Assembly: GCA_016286995.1 (NCBI GenBank)
Contig: JAEEVA010000007.1
Coordinates: 1-64,000 of the forward strand
Source: Prevotella sp.
GTDB taxonomy: Bacteria; Bacteroidota; Bacteroidia; Bacteroidales; Bacteroidaceae
Direction of reading: 5' to 3'
Length of the DNA: 64,000 nucleotides
Position 1 is the first letter of the stretch. Each line of letters begins with the position of its first letter. Below, in pieces: positions 33,266-41,800 of the stretch. Made by a program: the position numbers and the translations under genes. A model generated the notes under the pieces. The model worked only from the letters and a program-made list of their open reading frames with translations, searched no databases and was not told the origin of the DNA.

Positions 33266-36010
33266 ATGAAAATAATGCTAAACATGACAAAAAAACTCTT
33301 TTTCTTGGCCGTGACCTTGGGGTGCTTTCAGATGCTATCCGCTCAGCGCATAGACTTCAGCTTCAGCAATGCACAGGAAGCCCAGACCCACGAGCCGGAC
33401 TACATTGAATGGAAAATTCCCCACAGTGCCTCTTCTGTGCTTGTGCTTGACAACGGCATGGAGTTTACCGTGGCTGCGGCAGGTAATGCCGACATCCTGC
33501 GAGACCAGTGGAACAAGAATACCTGTAATGCAGGTCGTGACGGCCAGACCGGACTGCGCCTGTTGGGAGACGGTGTGGTGGCCTTCATTGCCGATGGCAA
33601 CGAAACCCCTGTACTCCATGATACGCCGACGTCTATCGAGATCAGCATCAAGGGACTGACTGCCGGTAGCCACACTGTAATGGCCTATCATGTCTGGAAG
33701 GATGCCAAGAATGGTGAGATGCCTAAGATTCAGGTGGAGGTGAAGGTCAACGACGGTACCTATGCAGTCAAACAGACCGGTGTGGAATATGTCAATGTCA
33801 AGAATCCTGCCACCGACCTCAAGATGGCTGACGCAACCTTCAGTTATGTTGACTTCGACATTGCCGAGGGTGACGTGGTATATCTGAAATACAGTACCAT
33901 CGTAGAGTCTGGCAAGACCTATCAGACCACCAACATCATGCTGAATGGTCTGCTGCTCGATACCTCTCCCTTTGTGGCTCAGGATCCCATACCTAATAGC
34001 CGCGACTATCATGTCGATGCTGACAACGGCTCCTGTACGCTGCAGTGGGCGGCAGGACCTACTGCCACGAAACACAGACTGTTCTTTGGCAGCGATGAGG
34101 CCGAGGTGGCCGATGCCACGTCATATCAGTACGAGGGTACTGCCACAGAGTATACTGTCAGCAGTCTGAACTCGTGGACACGTTACTACTGGCGTGTTGA
34201 CGAGGTCGATGGCGACGGTACTGTCCACAAGGGTAACGTGTGGTCGTTCCAACCCCGTCAGCTGGCATTCCCGGAGGCTGAGGGCTATGGCCGTTATGCC
34301 CGTGGTGGTCGTGGTGGCATCGTCTATCATGTCACGACGCTCAGCGGTGGCATGGAGGAAGGTTCGCTGCTCTATGGTCTGGTACAACTCAACGAACCCC
34401 GCTATATTGTGTTCGATGTCAGCGGCATCATCGAGCTTGACTTCAGTTCCTATTTCACCAAGCCCTACGCCACCATTGCCGGACAGACTGCTCCTGGTAA
34501 GGGCATCTGTATCAAGGCATCGAACATCAACATTGGCTCTGACGTCATCTGCCGCCACATGCGCTTCAAGCGTGGACTGGGCGTCTATGGCGAGAATACC
34601 GGTAACGCCATGGGTATGAGCGGTGCTGACCATGCCATTGTCGACCATTGTACGGCAGCATGGGGTACTGACGAAACTGTCAGTGGACGTGGTGCGCTGA
34701 ATGTGTCATTCCAATACAGTGGTATCTTTGAGGCCCTCGGTATTACCGGGCATAAGAATTACAGCGACGGTACTAATCACGGTTATGCCGCTACCATTGA
34801 CGGACGTATCGGTTCATGGCACCATAACCTGCTGTTGAACTGCGAGGGCCGTAACTGGTCGATGGGTGGTGGCATGGATGCCAACAACATCCCTATTGGT
34901 GGCCTCGACTTATTTAATAATGTGTGCTACAACTGGCACAAGCGTACCACCGACGGCAACTGCCACATGGTGAACTTTGTGGGCAACTACTATAAGATGG
35001 GGGCCGACACGAGCAAGAAAGTTCTCTTTACTCAGGACTTTGAAAGTGCCATCAATCCCTTGGGTACCGACCAAGCCTATGTCTCTGGAAATATCCGTGA
35101 GAATAAGGATCACTCGAAGGCTACGTCGGGTCTGAATAATGCCACTGGCAATATTCCCACAACCTACGACTATCTGGTTAGCAGTCCGCTCTTTGAAAGC
35201 TATGCTACCATTCACGGTGCTGAAGATGCTATGAAGATTGTCACCAGCTATGCCGGTGCCACCATGCCCCAACGTGACGAACAGCATCTGCGTGTGGTCA
35301 AGGAGACACTGGACGGTACGTGGACGTACAAAGGCTCGAAGTCGAATATTAAAGGCGAGATAGACAACGAGGCCGATATCACTGGTGCCGCCAATGGTGG
35401 TTGGGAAGAATGGCCCGAGGAACACCGTGCTGCCGACTATGATACCGATCAGGACGGCATGCCCGACTGGTGGGAGCAGGTTACGGGCAGCAATCCTGCT
35501 GTGGCTAACCAGAACGACGACCCTGATGGTGATGGCTGGACACTGCTTGAAGACTATCTGGAATTCATGGCCCATCCGTATCTCATTCTGGCTCCTGGCG
35601 AAACAAAGACACTCGACTTAAAGCCCCATTTCATCGGCTTTTATGGACAAAACAAGAATGCTGTTACGCCCAGCTATACGGTCGATGGTTCTGGTGTAGC
35701 CCAGGTGTCTGTCAATGGCGACGTGTTTACGGCAAAGGCTGGCAATACGGCTGGTCTGCAGGATGTCAGCGTCACCGTCAACGACGGTTCGACCACGTTC
35801 ACCCAACGTATTGGTGTGGCAGTGACAGGTCAGGCTACAGCCATCCGGCCTGCCATCAGCGATGACATGACTGAGGTGGTGAGCCGCGAGTTCCTGACCA
35901 CTGACGGCCGCCATGTGACACAGATGCAGCTGGGTGGTGTCTACCTGATGCGTGAGACCGATGCCAATGGTCATGTCCGAATAGTGAAAATCATTCATAA
36001 CGACAAATAA
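33266..36010 (+). CDS. Pectate lyase (polysaccharide lyase family 1-like) with T9SS signal
   Basis: About 914 residues. A signal peptide ends at LSAQ (start ATG 33266, or 33284). An N-terminal beta domain and a fibronectin-III-like domain (WSFQPRQ end, about 250-330) precede the lyase: AFPEAEGYGRYARGGRGGIVYHVTTL, PRYIVFDVSGIIEL, TIAGQTAPGKGICI, DHCTAAWGTDETVS and GRIGSWHHNLLLNCEGRNW, features of Bacteroidota PL1 pectate lyases that cleave polygalacturonan by beta-elimination. A Ca-rich DTDQDGMPDWWE type thrombospondin-3-like loop (about 740) and a DPDGDGW loop follow, then an Ig-like domain and a T9SS end (REFLTTDGRHVTQMQLGGVYLMRETD). Exported to the surface or medium. Divergent from the pseudouridine synthase gene. 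Confidence 0.88.
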   Translation: MKIMLNMTKKLFFLAVTLGCFQMLSAQRIDFSFSNAQEAQTHEPDYIEWKIPHSASSVLVLDNGMEFTVAAAGNADILRDQWNKNTCNAGRDGQTGLRLLGDGVVAFIADGNETPVLHDTPTSIEISIKGLTAGSHTVMAYHVWKDAKNGEMPKIQVEVKVNDGTYAVKQTGVEYVNVKNPATDLKMADATFSYVDFDIAEGDVVYLKYSTIVESGKTYQTTNIMLNGLLLDTSPFVAQDPIPNSRDYHVDADNGSCTLQWAAGPTATKHRLFFGSDEAEVADATSYQYEGTATEYTVSSLNSWTRYYWRVDEVDGDGTVHKGNVWSFQPRQLAFPEAEGYGRYARGGRGGIVYHVTTLSGGMEEGSLLYGLVQLNEPRYIVFDVSGIIELDFSSYFTKPYATIAGQTAPGKGICIKASNINIGSDVICRHMRFKRGLGVYGENTGNAMGMSGADHAIVDHCTAAWGTDETVSGRGALNVSFQYSGIFEALGITGHKNYSDGTNHGYAATIDGRIGSWHHNLLLNCEGRNWSMGGGMDANNIPIGGLDLFNNVCYNWHKRTTDGNCHMVNFVGNYYKMGADTSKKVLFTQDFESAINPLGTDQAYVSGNIRENKDHSKATSGLNNATGNIPTTYDYLVSSPLFESYATIHGAEDAMKIVTSYAGATMPQRDEQHLRVVKETLDGTWTYKGSKSNIKGEIDNEADITGAANGGWEEWPEEHRAADYDTDQDGMPDWWEQVTGSNPAVANQNDDPDGDGWTLLEDYLEFMAHPYLILAPGETKTLDLKPHFIGFYGQNKNAVTPSYTVDGSGVAQVSVNGDVFTAKAGNTAGLQDVSVTVNDGSTTFTQRIGVAVTGQATAIRPAISDDMTEVVSREFLTTDGRHVTQMQLGGVYLMRETDANGHVRIVKIIHNDK

Positions 36011-36019
36011 AGATAGTTT

Positions 36020-37987
36020 ATGCGACGACTTCTCTCCCTGTTTCTCATCCTTTCGACAGCCCTTTCTGTAGTGGCTGTCGAAAACCGTCAGTATGCTGCC
36101 CGTCAGCGGGCCATGCAAGTATTAGGTGTTCCCGTAGAACTGGTGGCACAGGGGGCAGGTAGTCAGCCCACCTATTTTGTCTATAATACCCAACAGGCTC
36201 AGGCCGGCTTTGTCGTAGTGGCCGACGATGGCAATGAAACCCGTGTGATAGGCCACAGTACGACAGGCAGTTACGACGTTGACGACGTACCGCCGGCTCT
36301 GCGTCTGTGGCTGGCCCGTATGGATGAAGAGCTCACCATGCTGCGTGAAGGCCGTGCAGAACCTTTCCGTGCTACGGAGGTACATGAGGCCGTTGACCCT
36401 CTGATGACTACCAAATGGAACCAGCAGGCACCGTATAACCTTGATACTCCTGAATATGAGAGTGGCCAGCATTCGGCTACAGGCTGTCTGGCTACTGCGA
36501 TGGCGCAAATCATGAAATACTATGCCCATGATGCCGGTTCTACAGCTATTCCCAGCTATACTTCGGCAGATCTGGACCTCCTGATGCCTGAACTGCCAGC
36601 CACCACTTTCGACTATGCCCTGATGCATGACAGCTACAGCAGTGGCAACCAGAGTGCGTCGGCCAGGGAAGTCGCGCGACTCATGAAATACTGTGGGCAG
36701 GCAGTTGAGACGAACTACGGCCCATCGTCGGGTGCTGAGCCTATGGTGAGTGCCTTTGCCAACTATTTCGACTATAACCCCTTTGCCTACTTTGCCGAGC
36801 GCTATCAGTATCCGGCATGGGCGTGGGACAGATTGATTTACAACCAACTGAGTGATGGCCATCCTGTGCTGATGACGGGCTATACCTTCTCCGAAGTGGG
36901 CTATGAGGGTCATGCCTTCATCTGTCATGGTTACGATGGCAACGGTCTCTACTATTTCAACTGGGGCTGGGGAGGCCGTTATGACGGCTGGTATGCCTTG
37001 TCGCTCTGCAATCCCTTGGGACAAGGTACGGGTGGCAGTCATGGTCTGGACGGCTTTAACATCTATCAGGGTGCCATGATCAATGTGTTCCCAGGCGTCA
37101 TGCCGAATACTAACGTCCGTATGACAGCCAGTGCGCTGACTGTCGACGAGCATGTTGTCACACGAAGCAGTGTGTCGGAGGGATTTATCTTCATGACTTC
37201 GGTATTGATTTATAATATGACGGCAGCCGCCCACTCTTTTGACCTGGGACTGGGACTGTATGACACCAATGACCAACTACTCGGCACATGGACTCATGCG
37301 CGAGAAATGCTTTGCATGCCTTATACTGGGCTGAACCTCCACAAGTTGCTGAACTTCGCCGAGGACATGAGCAGTGGCACCTATATCATGCGCTGTATCT
37401 GTCGCGACAGCAATACCAGTCAGTGGCTGTGGGACTACAATGGTGACGTCTATCTGATACTTAACGTTGATGGTAATACGCTGACTATCAGTGAGCCAGA
37501 ACCAGACTTGGTGGTGAACAGCGTCAGTTTTGAGGGCAGTCTGCAACCACGCAGCAAGGCGGTGATGCATGTCAGTCTGAGCAATGTCGGACCGACGCTT
37601 TACAACAATCTCTACCTCTTTGTCAACGACCAGCAGGCCTCGGGTGTCGGATTGTTTGTCGACCAAGGTGAGACCGATGACGTCGTGCTCCATTTCGTTG
37701 TGCCAGACGGTGACGTACAGCTGAAACTCTATACCGATGCCGTACTTGTCGACAGGGATACGCACACCTACCAGCCTGGTGGTAAGCTGATATGGTCGGG
37801 CGGACTGGAAGGCTTCACTGGTATTGCAGCCCCCATGGTTACGCCTGCTAAGGGTGGTGTAGTGGGTAGCGATGGCATCGCTACATACGGAACGGCGCCA
37901 CTCTTCGACCTGCAGGGTCGCCGTGTGCAGCAGCCAATCCAGAAAGGCGTCTACATACAGCAAGGACGCAAATATGTGGTAAAATAA
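36020..37987 (+). CDS. C10 family cysteine peptidase (streptopain-like) with T9SS signal
   Basis: 655 residues: signal peptide, Spi-like propeptide (VLGVPVELV...AGFVVVADDGNETRVIGHS), then the catalytic domain with Cys156 in TGCLATAMAQIMKYY and His298 in YEGHAFICHGYDGNGLYYFNWGWGG. A C-terminal beta domain and the T9SS end LFDLQGRRVQQPIQKGVYIQQGRKYVV follow. Relatives include streptopain SpeB, interpain A and PrtT, which degrade host and dietary proteins. It starts ten bases after the pectate lyase gene and may be co-transcribed. A second, shorter C10 gene lies at 43.5 kb. Confidence 0.93.
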   Translation: MRRLLSLFLILSTALSVVAVENRQYAARQRAMQVLGVPVELVAQGAGSQPTYFVYNTQQAQAGFVVVADDGNETRVIGHSTTGSYDVDDVPPALRLWLARMDEELTMLREGRAEPFRATEVHEAVDPLMTTKWNQQAPYNLDTPEYESGQHSATGCLATAMAQIMKYYAHDAGSTAIPSYTSADLDLLMPELPATTFDYALMHDSYSSGNQSASAREVARLMKYCGQAVETNYGPSSGAEPMVSAFANYFDYNPFAYFAERYQYPAWAWDRLIYNQLSDGHPVLMTGYTFSEVGYEGHAFICHGYDGNGLYYFNWGWGGRYDGWYALSLCNPLGQGTGGSHGLDGFNIYQGAMINVFPGVMPNTNVRMTASALTVDEHVVTRSSVSEGFIFMTSVLIYNMTAAAHSFDLGLGLYDTNDQLLGTWTHAREMLCMPYTGLNLHKLLNFAEDMSSGTYIMRCICRDSNTSQWLWDYNGDVYLILNVDGNTLTISEPEPDLVVNSVSFEGSLQPRSKAVMHVSLSNVGPTLYNNLYLFVNDQQASGVGLFVDQGETDDVVLHFVVPDGDVQLKLYTDAVLVDRDTHTYQPGGKLIWSGGLEGFTGIAAPMVTPAKGGVVGSDGIATYGTAPLFDLQGRRVQQPIQKGVYIQQGRKYVVK

Positions 37988-37998
37988 ATGTCATATCT

Positions 37999-38030
37999 TT
38001 TGGAAGTTTCAAAATAAATGCTTATCTTTG
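37999..38030 (+). promoter_or_regulatory. Promoter of the HepT/MntA pair
   Basis: TTTG at 37999-38002, TATCTTTG at 38023-38030, spacer exactly 20 nt, leader about 75 nt. Confidence 0.8.
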
Positions 38031-38055
38031 CAGTCCATATAAAAAACAAACAACA

Positions 38056-38112
38056 AAACAATATTAACAAATCAATTTATTTACTAACCCTTTAAAAACA
38101 AACGCTTATGAA
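38056..38112. repeat. 57-bp direct repeat, copy 1 (leader and start codon of hepT)
   Basis: Identical over 57 bp to 38842-38898. It includes the 5' leader and the first five bases of the coding region (ATGAA). Confidence 0.95.
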
Positions 38113-38527
38113 TGAAGAAAGGATGCCTCGTTGGAAAGAGCGGCTGGATACATTCAGTGCAGCATTAGCCAGATTAGCCGATGTTGTGGCACTTCAATAT
38201 GAGCGTAAGTTGAACGAATACGAATGTGATAGCTTGATAAAGCGCTTTGAATTCTCCTATGAGATGGCTTGGAAATTGATGATGAGTTTTGAGAAGGAGA
38301 ACGGAATTGAAGGCATTTTGGGTTCAAAAGATGTGGTAAGACATGCTCAGGCTATGCAGTTGATAGATAATGGTGAAGCTTGGATGGATATGATTGATGC
38401 CCGTAACAAGACGTCACATGTTTATGATGAGCAGATGGCAAACGATGTTGCTGACGATATAATTAAGACCTACTATCCTCTTTTACAAGAGTTACAGGAC
38501 AAAATGACAAGTGTATGTACGGATTAA
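38108..38527 (+). CDS. hepT: HepT-like HEPN ribonuclease toxin (type VII toxin-antitoxin)
   Basis: 139 residues, all-helical HEPN protein of the HI0074 nucleotidyltransferase-substrate-binding group. The active-site motif R-x4-H-x-Y is present as Arg99 to His104 and Tyr106 in ARNKTSHVYDE. In the characterised type VII pair the HEPN protein is an RNase (tRNA or mRNA) and its Tyr is modified with AMP by the MNT partner. The nucleotidyltransferase gene overlaps its end by 13 bases. Its leader and start codon are an exact copy of the leader of the downstream adhesin gene, which suggests acquisition or rearrangement. Confidence 0.88.
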   Translation: MNEERMPRWKERLDTFSAALARLADVVALQYERKLNEYECDSLIKRFEFSYEMAWKLMMSFEKENGIEGILGSKDVVRHAQAMQLIDNGEAWMDMIDARNKTSHVYDEQMANDVADDIIKTYYPLLQELQDKMTSVCTD

Positions 38528-38823
38528 GTGAACGTTCTTATAAAGAACTGATACAGATTCTGGACTCAGTGCCAGAGGTAGAGGAGGCTTTGATTTACGG
38601 CTCCCGTGCCAGAGGCGACTTTGATCATGCCTCTGACATAGACCTCTCGCTCAGTGGCAGGAACCTGACCAAACGCTCACTTCGTGTGTTAAACGACAAA
38701 CTGTATGATTCGCACATTCCGTTTTTTTTCGACACCCATATCTTTGAAAATATTCGGAATCCCAAATTCAAGGCCAATGTGCTGCGTGATGGACAACTGC
38801 TCTATAAAAGAGGCACAGAGTGA
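38515..38823 (+). CDS. mntA: MntA-like minimal nucleotidyltransferase antitoxin
   Basis: 102 residues. The nucleotidyltransferase motif GS-x10-D-x-D is intact: Gly29-Ser30 and Asp41/Asp43 in YGSRARGDFDHASDIDLS. In type VII systems it neutralises the HEPN toxin by adding AMP to the toxin Tyr (Tyr106 here). It overlaps the toxin gene by 13 bases. Only 19 bases separate its stop from the second copy of the 57-bp repeat. Confidence 0.9.
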   Translation: MYGLSERSYKELIQILDSVPEVEEALIYGSRARGDFDHASDIDLSLSGRNLTKRSLRVLNDKLYDSHIPFFFDTHIFENIRNPKFKANVLRDGQLLYKRGTE

Positions 38824-38841
38824 AGACTTAAATAAAACAAC

Positions 38842-38898
38842 AAACAATATTAACAAATCAATTTATTTACTAACCCTTTAAAAACAAACGCTTATGAA
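38842..38898. repeat. 57-bp direct repeat, copy 2 (leader and start codon of the adhesin gene)
   Basis: Offset 786 bp from copy 1 and identical, ending with ATGAA of the next gene. Confidence 0.95.
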
Positions 38899-41800
38899 GA
38901 AAAAACTATCTTTGTTAATGGTAGCTCTCATTGCGATTGCAGCCTTTGCGGCGCAACAGGCATTAAGAGCTTATTCTGGAGGAAGTCCGTACGAATACAC
39001 TTTCTCTACAACAGAAAAGACATTTACTTCTGATGGTACAAAAGAGTTGAATGGTGTTGATTGGACGTTGGCCGTCACATGGAAAGACCCAACTCTGACG
39101 GACTACAACAGAGACGACCCCGGAGGCATGAAGATTGGCTCTAATAACAAAGCTGTTAATGCAATGTCTTTGACGTCAGCAGCTGATGGATTTGGTAACA
39201 ATTATATTACTTCCGTTAAAGTCACTACGGCAGCACGCTCTGGTGCAAATCCTAAACTGTCAGTTAAAGTTGGCACATCCGATTTTAAGTATCTTGATGG
39301 AGAACAGAAGCTTAGTTCTGCAACTGTAGGTACTGATAAGACAAAAGTCTATGAGTTCATAGGAGTAGGTCAAGGTGCTATAGATATATATTGGGATAGT
39401 AACGCTAGCTCTTCAAAGGGTGCTATTTATGTTGCCAAAATTGAAGTAGCATTCCAAGCTGATGCACCCGCAGTCTCATCTGTAGCAGAACCGTCTTTTA
39501 GTCTTGATGCAGGTACTTATGTAGGGACTCAGAGTGTAGAGATTACTTGTGCTACCGAAGGTGCAACTATTTACTATACCACCAATGGCGAAGTGCCTAC
39601 ATCGGCATCAACTCAATACACCGAGGCTTTAAGTATATCGGAAACGACAACAATTAAAGCCATTGCTATTAAGGGAGATGATGTTAGTGATGTAGCTACA
39701 GCTTCATATACTATTTTGGAGAAAATCAATGGAGGTTCATTAGAGGCGCCTCTTACTGTTGCAGATGCTTTAGCTCTCATTAATGAAAACTCAACGACGG
39801 TTTTGAGCCATCCAGATAACAGGGTGTATGTAAAGGCTCTTGCTGTAGTTGAGGAATCAGCAGCAGTTGATACGTATGGTCAGTTGTCATATAAACTGCA
39901 AGATGGAACTGACGTTTTGGATGTTTATCAAGGCAAGTATTTGGATAATGTATCGTTTACAGCTGAAACAAAGGATGCTATTGCAGGTAAGGTTGTCACT
40001 GTTTATGGTAATGTTAAGAAATACAATGATACTCCTGAATTTGATAGAGGAAACTACATTGTGGCCATTGAAGAATCTACCCCCGATATGTCAGGTGCTG
40101 AGGAGTGGACAGTGGCTGCAGGTCAGTACAAAACTATTTTGGCTTCTGAATGGGCAGATCTTCCGACGACTGTTCCGGCTTTGGTGAAGTTTGATGGTAC
40201 TGCTGTGGCTATGCAGATGACGGTTTCTGGTATCACTGTTACGCTTGTAGGAACATTAGATGAAGCAAGCAATACCGTGACGTTCCCCATGAACCAGACT
40301 GCTACGTATGGTGGTACAACGCTCTATCTGGTAGGAACCAATGGATCAGAGGCTTCTGATGTTGTTTTTGCTTATGACCCGACTGCAAACAAGTTGACGC
40401 AGGTTACAGCTCTTATTTTAGCCAGCACGGTTCCAAGTAATATTACAGCAGCCTTGGCACAGATACAGAACGTTGTGCTTCAGGGACCACTTCCTGAGCC
40501 CGAAGATATCGTGATTTCTCCAGCAACCGGTACAGATATCTTTACTGAGTTGACTGCTGCCGAGGAGGGTAAGGTTGTTGGTAACATCACGATTAACCTG
40601 GCTGAGAACGGTGCATATACTGTCAGTGGATCTATTGTTGCTCCCATGAACGTGATGATCAATGGTAACGGTGCAACTGTTGATGCTAGCGGATTGACCG
40701 GCAACATGGTAGAATATGCTGAGATTACAGAACCTACTGAGTGGACGGAAGCAAACGTAGTTATTACTGGTCTGAAGGTAACAGGCCTGAATAAGGCCCT
40801 GTTCTACAGTAAGTGTAAGAATTATTACGGTGCATTGACAGTTGACAATTGTTTCGTTGAACAGGCTGGTGATGCTACGACCATTGACTACACAAAGGGT
40901 AGTACTGCACACACTATGACAGTGACGAATTCAACGTTCTATGCTCTGACAGCTACCACGAAGGCATTCTACAGCTCACAGGGTGGCCAAAAGGTTACAG
41001 AGTGGAATGCTGAGGCTATACAGACCTTCTTCTTCCATAACAACACGATGTACAACTTGGCTAAGGGCAAGAACTTCTTCTCTCATCGTCAGAGCAACCA
41101 GGCGTGGTTGACCTATAATGTTCAGAACAACGTATTTGTGAACTGTGGTAAGAGCGGCCAGACCATCAAGGGTATGAATGGTGGTCAGAGTGGTGCCAAT
41201 CCGACTTGGACCATCGGTGGTAATGTCTTCAACTTCGAAGGTGCCGACACGAGTGCTAACGAGTCTACTGGTGATGAGGCTGAACCCGTACAGAACAGCG
41301 TTGCTGGTATCATTGCCTTCACAAGTGTTGTTGATCCTGTTGACTTCGGTGGTTCGTTCACTATGGTTGATGTTACTACAGCTCCTAATCCATTCCCCGG
41401 CGACCCACGCTGGACAGTGACCCCTGTTACTGGCTATGCCGTCACGATTGCCGATGGTATTGAGAACGGTACTGTAACGGCTAATCCTACTCTCGCTGCT
41501 GAGGGTACAACAGTGACTGTTACTGCTACGCCTGCTACTGGTTACGAGCTGGAGACTATTACTGTGACATGTGTCACCTCCAACGAGGCTGTTCTGGTTA
41601 CTGATGGACAGTTCACTATGCCTGCCGATGCAGTTGTGGTCAGTGCAACCTTTACTAAGGCTCCTGTTAACATTGAAATCGCAGATGCCGACATCACCGA
41701 CGGTAACATCTCTGCTGCCGTAGCTGGTAAGATTGCTGCCATCGCAGAGGGTGACAAGTTAGGTGATATCACCATTACTCTGGATGGTGAGAAGTCGTAC

